A stretch of 64,000 nucleotides of DNA from Sisyra terminalis (GCA_958496175.1 OY292276.1:56061080-56125079); one strand, 5' to 3'; positions 35,426 to 48,470 are shown, counted from the stretch's first letter. Notes: generated by a model from the sequence alone, not told the origin. Numbers and translations are program-made.

Positions 35426-36351
35426 ACCAGATCAACCACTGGTTGGGCTTTCCGGAAAAACAAATGTAAACACAGCCCTCTCGAGACATCTGAAATTGCA
35501 ACAACCGTCCCATTTCTCAAATAAGAATACCTAACGCCAAAACGTTCCATCACAAATGCAATGCAAAGCCATGTCAGCCACTTTTATTTATTCATTCTTT
35601 GGCAAAACAGAAAGAGATACACAATGTATCCAACGTACATAATGATATTGGTTTTGCGGGAGCACAGAATACAGAATAAAACCGACGGAACTAAACTCCA
35701 AATAAACAAATAACGAAGAGTTACAGTTGAAATCCGCCCAGCCTCAGCCGCCCACCAAACTGGCAAAAGCACGGTGTGGTAGACGGGAGCACACGCCGCC
35801 ACTGCTGCCGCCGCCGCCACCGCCGCGACCAAACGATGAAGAACCGGCAACGATAAAGTCGCTGTTCCCAATCCCGATTGGGATAAACTTGGTGATGTTA
35901 ATGATGACATTTTCCTACCCATTTCCCTTTTATCCACAACTCTTATATAATCAACAAGATTCGTTTATTTATATGTATACCTATAAACTCTTTTCCGGCA
36001 TCGCTTACAGAAACGTAATTCCCCTGGAAATTCAACTGTGAACTTTTGCAGACCTTTTAACGATTGAATCATTTGTTTCATGTAGTTATTAGTCTTTTTA
36101 CAACTCTAAAAAATAATGAAAAATTTGATTTGTTTAAAGGACAACAAAAAATATTATGGATTAACATCACAAGAGTCAATATATTTTGCTTAGGAGTTTC
36201 CAATCGTTATCAAAACATATTTTGTGGTAACGATTGAAATACTGATTGGTGAATTAATCAGATTATAATAAAAATTTACCAACGAAAGAGCAAATTATAC
36301 GATATAAGAATTGAATTTATAAAAAAAATCGCGAATTAAATTAATAACTAA
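35426..36351. other. GC-richer islet with opposing open frames
   Basis: 35700-35880 is GC-rich with a CCGCCGCCGCCACCGCCGCG tract. A plus frame (35727-36041) is Pro-rich; a minus frame (35584-35937) has an Ala run. Neither shows a domain, and both fade into AT-rich DNA. Possibly an enhancer or a first exon of an unseen transcript. Confidence 0.3.
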
Positions 36352-36598
36352 GAAGACAATTCAAGTTGTTTAAGATCGGTTTTTTTATTTAATATTTTTT
36401 AATAGTGGATCAGTTTATTAAAGAATAATATTAAAGTATTATTATAATAATATTATAGAAGCCTAATGAAGTTACAATACGTAACGAAACGTAGCTAATT
36501 TGACTATTAAAACATATTAAATAAAAAAGCCGTTCTTAAACAGCCTGCATTGTCTTCCTTTTTAATAAAAGCTGAGATCTGAATTTTATCATCTAATT
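36352..36598. repeat. foldback repeat, family 1, copy with inverted ends
   Basis: The left end AAGACAATTCAAGTTGTTTA is inverted at the right near 36550, and GATCGG...TTATTTAATAT is repeated. The AAAAGCTGAGATCTGAATTT tail is shared with 9770 and 14450. The hammerhead-like motif is inside. Confidence 0.75.
36458..36496 (+). ncRNA. hammerhead-like motif, copy B
   Basis: AGC, CTAATGA (G5 to A), extra A, stem GTTAC-AATAC-GTAAC, GAAAC, GTA, GCT. Same family as copy A, opposite strand. The G5 change would disable a hammerhead core. Confidence 0.45.
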
Positions 36599-36606
36599 AA
36601 ATAACA

Positions 36607-37574
36607 TTAGACTAGGCCAAAAAAATTGTCTATTTTTTTTAAAAGTATATCGAAAATATTGTTCAAGGTGACAAAAAAAAAATATCGAGAAGGTATGAGC
36701 CCTCAATATTAATATTAAGAAATCTATCATCTATAATTTCGATTTTTTATTAATGCTGTCGTTAATTTCGTTAATGCTGTCAAACTATCAAGGTAAAAAA
36801 ATGCATCTGCACATATGTTTATAAAAAATTAAATTCCCTACAAAAAATGTCTTATTAAAAATTTTCGCCAGATACGCCGTTTCCGAATAATCAAGTTTTA
36901 AACATTGATATAATTTTTAGATTTATCTTCTTTATTTTGGAATTTTGTAACTAACGAACAACCAATTATATAGAAATGAACAATATAGATTCTTCAAGAG
37001 AATTTAATGCTCTACAAAAACGGTCTCTAAACGTTTTTACATAAAATCACTCTTTCAAAATTGATTCAACAACGAAAAAAACAATATTTTAATTTTTCCT
37101 TCAACTTTAATTGTGAATAACTTTTGAAAAAGTGATTTTATGTAAAAACGTTTAGAGACCGTTTTGTAGAGCATTTAATTCCCTTCAAGAATCTATATTG
37201 TTCAATTCTATATATTTATTTGTTCGTTAGTTACAAAATTCCAAAATAAAGAAGATAAATCTAAAAATTATGTCAATATTTAAAGCTTGATTATTCGGAA
37301 ACGGCGTGTTTGGCAACAATTTTTAAAGAAACGTTTTTTGTAGGGAATTTAATTTTCTATAAATATTTGTGCAGATAAATATTTTTACCTTGATAGTTTG
37401 ACAACATTGACGCAAAAATGAAAGCACAAATAAAAAATCGAAATTAAAGATGATAGACCTCTTAATATTAATCTTAAGGGCTCAAACCTTCCCGATATTT
37501 TTTTTTTGTCACCTTGGACAATATTTTCGATATACTTTTTAAAAAAATAGTAGATTTTTTTGGCCCAGTCTAAA
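36607..37574. repeat. long inverted repeat, arms of about 460 bp
   Basis: The outer words TTAGACTAGGCCA and TGGCCCAGTCTAA pair, as do GTATATCGAAAATATTGT with its complement, TTAATATTAATATTAAG with its complement, and CGGTCTCTAAACGTTTTTAC with its complement. The spacer is about 35 bp near 37090. The arms are roughly 90% identical. Related to 1490-2165. No coding frame. Confidence 0.88.
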
Positions 37575-39652
37575 TAACATAGAATAAAATGTAATTTTGA
37601 TGTTGTTTAAAGAAACATGAGTCTAACATTGATAAGTATTTTATGTATTTCCGAGTCACAATAAATCAATGGATAATAATATATGTCTTACAAAGAAGAA
37701 ATTGAGTCTCATAAGATATATATTATTAATAAACATTAGCCATCAAATGACAAAAATATTGGCGACTGAATGAAAACGAAATGACAGTTGAAACCAATGA
37801 CAACGATTAGTTAGTTCAAAATTGAGACAATTTTTATTGATATATTTGTATTACATTCTTGTCTTTACCTTCATACGTACGCCAAAATATTTCATTTGTA
37901 ATAAATGCAAAAATTGGTACAAATATTGCAAAGATGTAAGTCCTTTTATATCGGAAAAATCATGCGCCAAAACAAATGAATCGAAGCCACATACGAGTAG
38001 CTAATAGTTGTGATTTATTTTAATAAAATCCAATGGGGATCTCATTTTTATTCCCTTTTATATCTTTTTAATTCCGCATGTATATGTTTGATATAAAAGA
38101 GAGGAAGATTAGGGAACATGAAGAGACTAGGATGTGGCAGCCGCATCGCGCACACCACACAGACTTTAATTTGAACTAAACGTTTACGTTATTGGTTTTT
38201 ACGGAGTGTGGAAGCAAACATGTGACATGCACGAAATGAAAATGAACTCCGAACTGGAAAACGTTGGGAAAAACGAGAAAGAGAACCGAACCAGACCCCG
38301 GCGGCATTCTATCCCGATTTCCACCTACCAAACAGGAGGAAAAAAAACACGCCAAGACAAACAAAACAAACGCGACGAGCGCTAAAATAATGCAACTGCA
38401 ACATATGCAACTCGCACCACACAAATGCAATAATTAGCTCGACAACAACGAACCGCCCCTCATTACGCATCACAACCCAAAAAGATAACACCAACAAAAG
38501 AACTTTCAGAACAAAAAAAAACCTTTTTTCAAATCAAATCAACCATTCCATCCTCTAATCTTCCCGAACATCCCATCCAACATTTTGAAATCCAAACCCC
38601 GACGTAATTCCAATAACAAAAACTTAAATCCTTTTTGCGATAATTAGCACGATCCAAACCCCCTCTCGATCAAGGTGCTTAATACCTTTTCAATACTTTT
38701 GTTTTCGAGACTTATCCCCCAATCGGATTATCTGTAACATAACCATTCCCCAAAAAAAAAACCTTTTTCTTCGGTCAAACAAAACGACTTTAATGCGTTT
38801 AACGATTAGAGAAAGCTGTGACGTAACGCCCCCATCCTATTAAGCAAGTAATTTGTCAAAACTCCAAAAAAAAAACTTTTTCAAATATTTAATTATCTGC
38901 TAAAATTTTATTAAAAAATTTAATATACAGCCCAAGAGGTGCGCGGCACTGATTAGGGGATGATTTAATTAAAAAAAAAGAATGCTCATTTCACAGCCAA
39001 CTCTAAGTGTATCAATCGTCTTTAATTTATTATTTAGTATACAGGTGAATGAATTGAAATGGATTGATGTGTGAAGATGCTTGATGTGAGAGAGATGGTA
39101 GATGGAGTCTCTGCACTGTGTGCTTTAATTAAATTTATGACGATCTGAATATTAATATAAGTAAATTAATAACGACACTTGAAGTTCAATGGTGGTAAAT
39201 GGTGGTCCAGAATCGAGGCAAGGGAATGGAATGATCAAATGTAAAAGGCAAGTGGGAGATTAATCTCGGGGTAGACGAAGACGGTATGATTTGAAAATGT
39301 ACAGGGTGCTACAGAGATTATTTACATTGGAACGAATATAAATAATTTTAGAAATCTGATAAATATAAATTTAATAAACTGAAAAACTAATCTTCCTTCA
39401 TTTTTGTACTGAACTGAATTAAAACTATTTTAACGAATATAAAATACTTAGAATCAACCCTTAAATTTTCAACAATCGACATTTATAATCTATAAAAGTT
39501 TGCCGAGCACTTTAGGAATTTTTTTTTCTTCTTTTTTCAATGAAATGCATTTTCCATTTCTTTTGGTCAAGTTGACTTAATTGATTCGTTAACTTACATT
39601 AATTTTCTTTTTTAAGGATCAGAGAATATTTTCTTTAAGTTTAAGTCCTTGT
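37575..39652. other. upstream region with a GC-richer islet
   Basis: No gene. 38130-38480 is GC-richer, with minus-strand open frames (38176-38430, 38309-38497) that are Cys/Val/Phe-rich and show no domain. Confidence 0.35.
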
Positions 39653-39722
39653 ATTTTTAAATATAATAATTCAATTGTGGGCAATAACGACGAAGTTTCT
39701 TGTGGAATATTTTTTTTTTATC

Positions 39723-39761
39723 GCCAACGTTTCGTCAATCATTCCTGACTTCTTCAGAGCT
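39723..39761 (-). ncRNA. hammerhead-like motif, copy D
   Basis: Minus strand: GCT, CTGAAGA, extra A, stem GTCAG-GAATGA-TTGAC (one G-U), GAAAC, GTT, GGC. GCT and GGC can pair as helix I with one wobble. Confidence 0.48.
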
Positions 39762-39984
39762 GAAAATTTAAAAATTACTCCACAAATGTCATTAAAATAA
39801 GCTGTAAAATGACCCAACTAGTAGAACAACAGACCAAGAATACAATTTGATATTGATAAATAAAAAATTATTTAAAAAACATTATTGAAAAAACACAAAC
39901 ATACATGGCTCAACTCAGTTATAATAAGTTGGGTCATTTTACAGCTTATTTTTATGACACTTGTGGAGTAATTTTTAAATTTTT

Positions 39985-40024
39985 AGCCCTGAAGAAGTCA
40001 GGAATGACTGACGAAACGTTGTCG
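39985..40024 (+). ncRNA. hammerhead-like motif, copy E
   Basis: AGCC, CTGAAGA, extra A, stem GTCAG-GAATGA-CTGAC (fully paired), GAAAC, GTT, GTCGA. Helix I pairs poorly here. Confidence 0.48.
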
Positions 40025-40794
40025 ATTAAATAAATAATATTCCACAAGAAACTTCGTCCTTTTTGCCCACAATTTAATTATTATATTTAAAAAGATGTCC
40101 TATTCTTATATTGAGAATATCTTAGTTAAAATACAAATATTTCATAATACTAAGCCTATCGTGGATAGTTGTAGATTAACATATAGTTGAAGATTGTAAG
40201 AATATTTTTATAGTTATAACAATGATGAAATGAGAAAATTTCTTGCAGCTATTTCCTCTTCCATTTCCGACAATAAATTTTATACATATTTGATTATAAT
40301 TATTAATTCTAGAAAAAGAAATTTTTCCATTTTTTTGCTTTGATTTCCTTTGAAAGCTTAATCAGTAGTGTGCTAAAGTGGATGTAAAGGAGAACCATGA
40401 CTCCAGGTTGCACATGAAAATGGAGCGGCATATTGACATTGATAATTGATAATAAAAGGATTTTGCTTTGATTAAAATACGAAGAGTACATTTTTTAATA
40501 TTTAAAGAATTCAAAGGTATTTGCCTTTTTACCAATTTTTTTGAGTAATTATGAAAATAGGAAGTAGCAAATTTCCAGTCGGCCATGGGTGGCAAAAACC
40601 TAAGCTAGGTATGCTACTAATCGCAGTACATTAACGTAAGAAATTAAACTTATATTTATTATTGTATAGACTTTTTCTAATGCTTTTATTTTACATTTGT
40701 TCTTCTTGAAAATCGTTCAAAAGTTTTAAAAAAGAAAATGTGTTTATTTGTTAAATTTTTTGAAACTAAAACATATTTCTCTAGATATAATAGA

Positions 40795-41209
40795 TATTTA
40801 CTTTTAAATTGACTGAGGTACTTTAAGATGAAGGTAAGGAAGGTACAGAAAAGGAGGTACTCATTTGCTCCCATGGTATCAAAAATGACTCCAATTTTTC
40901 TGATTTTTCTGAAACTGATTTTTCTTGTATAAAAACACAAAGATATACAATATAAGTTAACAAAAAGGAACTTTTACAAATAAAAACATTTTGAGGCTCA
41001 CATTCCCCAAAATATTGTTTTTATTTCTAAAAGCTCCTTTTTGTTTACTTATATTGTACATCTTTGTGTTTTTATACAAGAAAAATCAGTTTCAGAAAAA
41101 TCAGAAAAATTGGAGTCATTTTTGATACCATGGGAGCAAATGAGTACCTCCTTTTCTGTACCTTCCTTACCTTCATCTTAAAGTACCTCAGTCAATTTAA
41201 AAGTAAATA
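40795..41209. repeat. near-perfect 194-bp hairpin
   Basis: Arms 40795-40988 and 41016-41209 align end to end without gaps, spacer 27 bp. I count only four mismatches, all within about 60 bp of the spacer. The arms show no terminal repeat of a known family and no domain. A transcript would form a long double-stranded stem. Confidence 0.95.
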
Positions 41210-42680
41210 ACAATTTAAACAACAAATAAACAACAATAACAATTTTTTGGTATTGTTTCCACAAATTTGGGAGAAAGATGGGAAAAATGTATGGTTAATA
41301 AAGGAATTTTTTTGAAAAAAATTATTCAATTCATTTAAACATAATGAAAGCTTATTTTTAGAGAAAAAAAAATCGGATTTTTATCGTTTTGTACCAATTT
41401 CACATAATATTAAAACGGTTCCAGTTTTAGAGGAAAAACGACTTAAAATATCATCTCAATTCTGGTTGAACTTTGTTAAAAAATATCTATTCAATGTTTA
41501 AAATTTTTAAAGTTCAATAATTGATAACAGCCGAAAATGTCAGAAAAATACGGGATTTTTATTTTCCTTTTTTTTTTGGAAATCCAAGCTTTTTTCAAGT
41601 TAAACGATAAGGTTTTATTTCAAGAATATTGACTTCTATAGTCCTTCTTCTTCTTCTTTTTACTGGGGCCTCTCCTTGGAATTCCTTCGTATTCCATCCT
41701 GTAAGAACTATTGCGCCTTTTTCTTTCTAGTTCCAATTGATAAGGTTTGCTTTTGATACAATTCTCAACAGTCTTTATTCTTCCCTATAGTTTGAAGATG
41801 CATTCTCAAATTGTAGTCTTTTTAATCGACTTACCAGCATTTTGATGTCCTTCCTTCTTTGATTTAAAAGTCATTTTTTATGTAATTTGAGAAGTTTCTT
41901 TATCATAATCTTTGAAAATTCACCTCCTGAATATTCCAGGTTTTTATTTGCTCATTTTAAGTCCCTTGGGCTATTCAATTCAGTGTTGTACATATCGATA
42001 GTTCTGTAGCCGGTTTTGGACCCATAAATGACATTCTTGAATCTAACATTGCAAGTTTTTCGAGTCCTCAGAAAAAGTAGACAACTACAACCATATAGTA
42101 TTCAAAGTTCTGGATTCTACTTTGGTACAATTTTGTAGAAATGTATTTAATAAAAAAATTTGATATCATTTAATGTGTATTTTGGTAAACAAAAAGATTT
42201 TTTTCCTATTAATAGGAATAGGGGGGTTTGAAAGAATTTTCAAACGTCTGTTCTATTTTTGTCTCCCTAAGAAAAATTGCTCTCTTTGTACAACAAAATC
42301 TTGAACTCAATTACAATAATAAATTGATACAATAAAGAACTGGCAATTATTAAATATTTTTTTACACAAAATTCATAAAAACTACGACTTTTGTTACGGT
42401 TTTTGCCCTTTCAGGGTTCACTGCTCCCTTAAAGCTTGAAAATATATTATTACTTTGATGCCTCTTACCGGCAATTTCAATGAAAGCTTAAAATTTCCAT
42501 GTGAAATTAATCAAATTTTATTATTTTCACTAATTTTTTTGCTTGTAAATGATAATTATTTTTGGTACCTTCCAATAAAATCGTTGGTAGGAGCTTTTAC
42601 TTCACTATCCCGTGCTTGAAGTCATTTGATAAGGTCAACTTGTACATAAATAATTCACATATAGATACATTTATTAGACG
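41210..42680. other. AT-rich upstream region
   Basis: No gene. 41640-41700 has a CTTCTTCTTCTTC tract like the tail region of some LINEs, but no supporting protein. Confidence 0.4.
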
Positions 42681-43087
42681 ATAGAATTATTAACGAATGG
42701 CACAGGCAAGTCGGGATTGCGGAGCGGGATGGGGTAGGAACTCACAAAAGGAAGAGTCCTGTAGCTGCGTCGACTGGCTCCAATGGAAAAGAACGGGATT
42801 GGGAAGGAATAAGCGGGAACGTAAAACGAGCATACATTGGCACACACAGGATCTTTGATCCTGTACTGTCATGCATACATAATTACACCTATAAATATAG
42901 AAATGTATATATACATATAGATATCCCTACACACACACATGCATGTGCTCTATAGCACACTCCAACCCAAAAATTTATGGCACTCATCCCTATTAGGTGC
43001 CACTTCTATTCATCGCCATAGCTATGTTCATCGTTCACCTCCACACCCCGGCACATCCCATTTATTGTTACACTGGTATTTTGTAAA
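42681..43087. other. GC-richer islet, possible regulatory DNA
   Basis: 42700-42880 is GC-richer with repeated GGGATTG/CGGGATT words (Otx-like GGATTR) and a 60-codon minus frame without a domain. CA-rich ACACACACACATGCATG follows. Candidate enhancer. Confidence 0.3.
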
Positions 43088-43099
43088 TTAATTTTCATT

Positions 43100-43102
<3 letters not shown>

Positions 43103-43133
<31 letters not shown>

Positions 43134-43153
43134 AGAGAAAGAGAGGGAGAGAG
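43103..43153. repeat. (TA)n and (GA)n compound microsatellite
   Basis: About 28 bp of TA followed by about 23 bp of GA-rich repeats. Confidence 0.95.
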
Positions 43154-44257
43154 TACGATGTGATAAATTCATATACACAATAATTTATTAACATTTGTCT
43201 GTCCTGAGTCTTTTCATGCCACATTTAACGTCCCGTTTAAATATGCCACTTATATTCCCATTGTTGCTCATTTCGAGTCCTATTATATTAATAGTTAATT
43301 AAAAACTTAATCATGTTGAATATAATATGTGAAACTCATTATATGGATGATTCATACCTGTGGCTTTAACTGCGTGGTACATTAATGTTTTGACAGTATT
43401 TTCTATAGTTGTGAACACCTCTTTGGCTTTTGCCCATAAAAAAATATGAACAAAAACTTTATTTTTTTAAAAAAAACCTAAACAACCCCTACTTTTGCGT
43501 AAAAAGTCAAAAAAAACTTTAATCAAAGCTTTCATACCCCAATTAATTGTTTTATCAACCACTTATTTTTACCATAAAATTTACCCAAAAATGCATCCAA
43601 ATCGTTGTTCATTATACCAATTTGACTAATTAAGCATCTCAATTTTTCACTTGACATCACTAAACGTCTCATCACCCTCAAATATTTCAATTAAAAATTG
43701 ATTTTTTTTTTGCAATTTATCCCACGAATTCTGGTCACGTGTCCAAACCTAACCAAACGCTTTAGAAAAGGGGAGCGCTGCTCATTTTACTCTTCTGTTT
43801 ATATAGCCAATCACAGCATCCCCTTGGTCTCATGTCACTTGATTATCCGTCTAATTTGGAGCCGAATAAAGCTTAAATCTTTCGCCTGTATGAAGATGAG
43901 CTTTTGTAACAGTGTTCACCTTCTATAACGATATTAAATATATTGGCTAGTCAACGAGAGATCTAAGATGACTATGGAACAAAGAGCGAACTGCAATTGT
44001 TTCCATGGCTTGTACGATATGTCTCGCATGAATTTGATATGCTCGATTTGCAAATTTAATAAGTGTATGAATTTATATGTTACTTACCCATTCTGAAATA
44101 GGGGGTAAGTCAATGGATGACTCGTAAATGATTCTTTTCGGAAGGTCCAATCGGAGGCCCAAGATCCTGATCTCTACATCCAAATAGTATTGATCTTGGT
44201 TTTGAATTTAAACATTGAGTTACAATTGATTAAGATAAAAATACTTAATCTTTTATA
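43154..44257. other. AT-rich upstream region
   Basis: No supported feature. Confidence 0.45.
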
Positions 44258-44640
44258 AATCACTAACTGAACCCGGCAGACGTTGTCTTGCCAGCCTATG
44301 GTTGTAAATAAATAAATTGAAATTAGCAAAAAAAAGCTTATGAATTATTTGAATCACCTCCCGTATCAACCCGCAGTATCCCTCACTATTCCAATTATAA
44401 CTTACTTTCAAGATATACGTTTATCAATTCCGTTTAAAGAAAATTTGCTTTACCTTTAAAAATCACTGCACCGTCATAGCAATGCAGTTTTGACAGTTAG
44501 TGGCTATTGTATTGGCCGTTGAAAAAGCCGTTTTCTTGCGATCGCAGGTATGTTATTGATATAAGAAAAAAATCTTTATAGCGGATTGTATATCGTGACT
44601 AAATTGCAGCTAAATCAATGATAATTTTTTTGAGTTTATG
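44258..44640 (-). mobile_element. possible Helitron-related fragment
   Basis: AACTGAACCCGGCAGACGTT and GTCTTGCCAGCCTATG resemble internal parts of insect Helitrons related to the 45.7-kb copy. This is from memory of such families; no ends are visible. Confidence 0.3.
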
Positions 44641-45732
44641 GAATCTACATAAACCAATACTACAATTTTATATATGTAGATAAAAAATAGATTATTCATT
44701 GTTTATTTAAGTCAGAGGTTGTCAGAGGTGACCAACCCGCAGACCACAAAAGGCACCTATGAAAATTTTTTCGACCCGCGATTTGCATCAGGCTTTCAGA
44801 AAATGTACACCTTTTATAATGACCAAATTGGTGAAAACCGAAATATTAAAATGATTACAGTGTATCTAAATTTAGTATGTAGAGTTTGAGATATAACTTC
44901 AAAAGAGGCTTCCGGAGTTATGATGCATTTCCGAAGTGACCCGCAATATCATTTGTATAGGCCATCCCTGATTACATGTATGCTGATTTTTCGATATCTT
45001 AAAAAAGGAACATATATTTTTAATTAAAGAATTCAATTTATATCCAATTAATGGGTGTCCATTTATTTATTTAAATCGACCATCTTCTGAATACTACTTT
45101 TATTATGTATTAATAATTAAACGTAAATAAGCAACCTTTTCTTCCGAAGAAAAATTAGTTTAACTTGATTACAAAGTTTCTATCAAATCAGTAAAGCTAT
45201 CTTCAGATTGGAACCATAAGTGAAATCAAAATAAAATATTGGTACAACTATTTAGATTAGACTTGTTGATAATCTTCATGATACTTTTTTTGGGCCAAAC
45301 ACTAAGATGTACTTGGAAACATAATATTATCGAAATCGATTAACCTGTTCTTCAATCATACGGTAGAATTCAGGTAGACAAATATTAAAGTACAATTTTT
45401 GACCTTTGCTCCATAATGACCATCATTGTGAACAAAATTGAATAAATTCCAAACAGGTGTGAAATTGAAAAGAATTTTACCAGTTCTCAACTTGCAATAA
45501 CAAATAATAAAGTAATGAGAAAAATGCAGATTCCAAGGTGTAATTTATGAAATCAGAAAAAGGTGTTAATGTATCTATAATTGACAACAAATAATAAATG
45601 TCTCCAACCGGTTCAGATTACTTAAACGATATATTTATATCTGCCATTCTCTCATTTTGCTCTTCAAGTTATAACTATGTTATTTCATATCACCAATTGA
45701 GCATATCCTTGAACTTTTCGTATATATATACA

Positions 45733-46057
45733 ATATAGCTGGTTCCCGCGACTTGGTCTACGTAACGTAGGAGTAAATTATATTTTCTTTTTAGATTTGT
45801 TACTTGTATTGGTATATGAAAATTTTTGTTTCTCTTATATCTTTTACGAAAAACATAATACTAAAAACACTATTTTGTCGACTTTAAAAAGACACATTTA
45901 ATAAACTGAAAATTTAATATAGCCTATGTTCAACGAAGATAGTGTAGCTTCTCATCAGTGAAAGAATTTTTCAAATCGGTCAAATAGTTTGGGAGCCTAT
46001 TCAATGCAAACAAACAATCAAATCTTTCCTCTTTATAAAATTAATATAGTAGATTAA
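45733..46057 (-). mobile_element. short non-autonomous Helitron
   Basis: Minus strand starts TCTACTATATTAATTTTATA, AAGAGGAAAGATTTGATTG and TTTGTTTGCATTGAATAGGC, the usual 5' pattern of insect Helitrons. It ends near CAAGTCGCGGGAACCAGCTAT, where CTAT stands for the usual CTAG/CTRR terminus. It has no terminal inverted repeats and an A/T flank. Only about 325 bp, no Rep/helicase. Confidence 0.65.
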
Positions 46058-48104
46058 CATTTATTTCTAATTTACCGACTATTTTCGTCTCTAATCATTG
46101 GGTTTTGCAATGGTAATATTAACATTTAATTATTATTTTTAATGTATTTTGTTTAGGGAATCACTGCTGACTTTAAATCAGAGGCAACCAAACATTTTCG
46201 TAGTTGTAATTCAAGTCGAAATTAAATTCATTGTCGAAATTGTGAAATGTTAAAATGGGTTGAGATGTAGGTATTCATTCCAGCAACTGATTGAATCGAA
46301 ACGAACTATACAGCAATGATAGGAGAAGTGACGGGGTTGCAACAGTTTGAGGGGTGCATGGCAAGTTATGAGCTTTTCGCGGGGGTGGGGGTGGAAAGGT
46401 GCAAATAGTATAAAATTTTCAACACCCTTCCAATATTCGCGTGAATCGCAAGTCTTTATCGCCCTCCGTATCCCGTTCTGCTTAAAATCCAGCCGCCCTG
46501 CGCTCCATCCTGTTCATCCCCATAGCGCTTTAGCGCCGCATCCCCAACTGTTAACCGTCCATTTATCGCTACTTTACAAACGAACACAATAGATAAGCCG
46601 GCGAATTAAAGTGTAGATTTGAGTTGAAACTACCAGAAATTGAATTCGCCACGAAATTGCGGGGTAGTTGACATAAAATGAAGAGACGCAACGGGGTGAG
46701 ATTGGTTCGGAATGGGGATACGGGGGGATACAGTGGCAAATGTCGGGAAATTCACATTAAAAAATATCTCTCTGGCTTTTTTAATCTTTCAATTTTCAAG
46801 CTTTTTACTTGCGATCGTTTTCCAATCACAACAGTTATTTTTATTTTTTTTGGATATCATCAATCCTGGAAAAGTGACCTATATTTATAATTATATTTCA
46901 ACTATTTGTAATCATACACATTAACATATGATAGCAGAAAACAAAAATAAATTTTTGGAATTTGAATTAATTGGTTTTTAATGTATTGAAACGTTCAGAA
47001 GTACTTTCAATTGTATAAAACAAATCCGACAAATAAATCATTAACATTAGCCAGTTTATCTGATTAATCGAATAATTTGAATACATTTAGACTGTCCGCT
47101 AGCCGATAATGTCATGATGGTTTCCTGCACACAATCAACAATTAATTTGTTGACAAATTCAAATAATTTGTTTCAAAAATAAATTAAACATTTTGATTGT
47201 TGTATACCATTTTTCACTGGCTTTAATAAGCGGAGATTTTTCTGAGACGAAAAAGAAATATACGGAAATCAAAATTGATTGTTACCGACAACTTCGTCTT
47301 CTGAACTAAAAAGCGGGTGTTTCATTTCAAATCAAAATTTAAACCGATGAAACTTTAAGGCCAAATTTTTGATATTGAGAAAAAATTTCCATCGAATTTA
47401 ACAAATCTTTTAACTTCGCCGCTTTATCTACTGAACTCCATAAATTCCAAAACTACTGATCCAATTCCCATACGATTTTCACCAATGGATGGAGTGATTT
47501 CTGAAGGAAGTAAAAGTGTAATATTTATTAAGAATTTGTGTAAATTAACTTAAATTTGAAGATTATTGTGGTAGATTCCAGCAAAAATCATTCCGACTAG
47601 AAGTTTTATTAGCGTAAGTCTTTAGAAACATCCTTTTTTAATTTAATTACACCCCCGTTTTTGTTATTTTACCAAGATTAGAACTTTCTTTTTCTCAAAC
47701 AATTCGAATCAGTAGTTAAATTTTTACAATTAAATTTTTGGCATCCAATTTTGGGTGAATAAAATTCGTCAGGCTAAAGGTTCCTTTATATCAATGTTAG
47801 TAAACAGGCTTTCGAAAAAAAAATTATACAAATTAGTAACGGCTAATAATGAACCGACAATATTAACAAAGAAAGTTTCAAAATGCGACAAAAAAGTTTG
47901 AAATGCAAAATTAACAATAAATTTCTTAAAAAGGCAACGTCGTTGAAAAGACTAAGAATTAAATTTTAATTGATTTAAGAAAAAACAAATAATTTATCAA
48001 AGTATTAATCTTAATCTCCAAGTATTTTGACGCAAAAATAATACATTTTTAAAGATGCAACTTTTTAATCCTATCATAACAATTTATGAACATTTAAACT
48101 TTCA
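46058..48104. other. upstream region with one GC-richer islet
   Basis: 46320-46600 is GC-richer (GCGGGGGTGGGGGTGG, CATAGCGCTTTAGCGCCGC) with an open plus frame (46347-46592) lacking any domain. The rest is AT-rich without features. Confidence 0.35.
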
Positions 48105-48470
48105 GAAAACGGTAAATCTTTTGCTACAATCGGACGTTTGGATGGTGTAAACAGAACTACGATATCTACGATATGTTCAATTTTGAAAATCAAAAGTAAA
48201 ATTAATGAATTTGTTCAAAATTGTGGAATTTACCTTCAAAGATTGTTTCTGAAAGACACGGCATAGTGATGGATCAAATGGAAAGATATTTGTCATCATG
48301 GATTGATCTACATCAAAATAAGGTCCCTTGGATTTTTCAAACTATTCAAGCTATAAGGTTTTTGGTTTTCATAAAGATTGGTCGACGATTAATTGAAGAT
48401 TCAAACACGGTATTTCAAGCAAAGAATGACTATCATGGAAAAATGAGATTCCAATAGAAAACATATATCT
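48105..48470 (+). pseudogene. pogo/Tigger transposase N-terminal remnant
   Basis: Plus-strand reading KSFATIGRLDGVNRTTISTI and ILKIKSKINEFVQ resembles the psq/CENP-B helix-turn-helix. After a frame shift, MDQMERYLSSWIDLHQNKVP and TIQAIRFLVF fit the second CENP-B-type DNA-binding domain of Tigger/jerky transposases. No DDE region follows. Confidence 0.55.

Larger units (their letters stand above)
39653..40094. repeat. foldback repeat with two opposed hammerhead-like cores
   Basis: Arms 39653-39819 and 39927-40094 pair with few mismatches (outer GGACGAAGTTTCTTGTGGAA type, inner AAGCTGTAAAATGACCCAACT); the spacer is 107 bp. Each arm carries one hammerhead-like hairpin. Confidence 0.88.

Noticed and set aside
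35584..36041. Opposing open frames with Pro-rich and Ala-rich stretches
   Set aside because: Explained by a GC-rich CCGCCG tract; no domain, no partner exons, composition fades to AT-rich on both sides.
43103..43153. CRISPR-like or regulatory repeat
   Set aside because: Simple TA and GA microsatellite.
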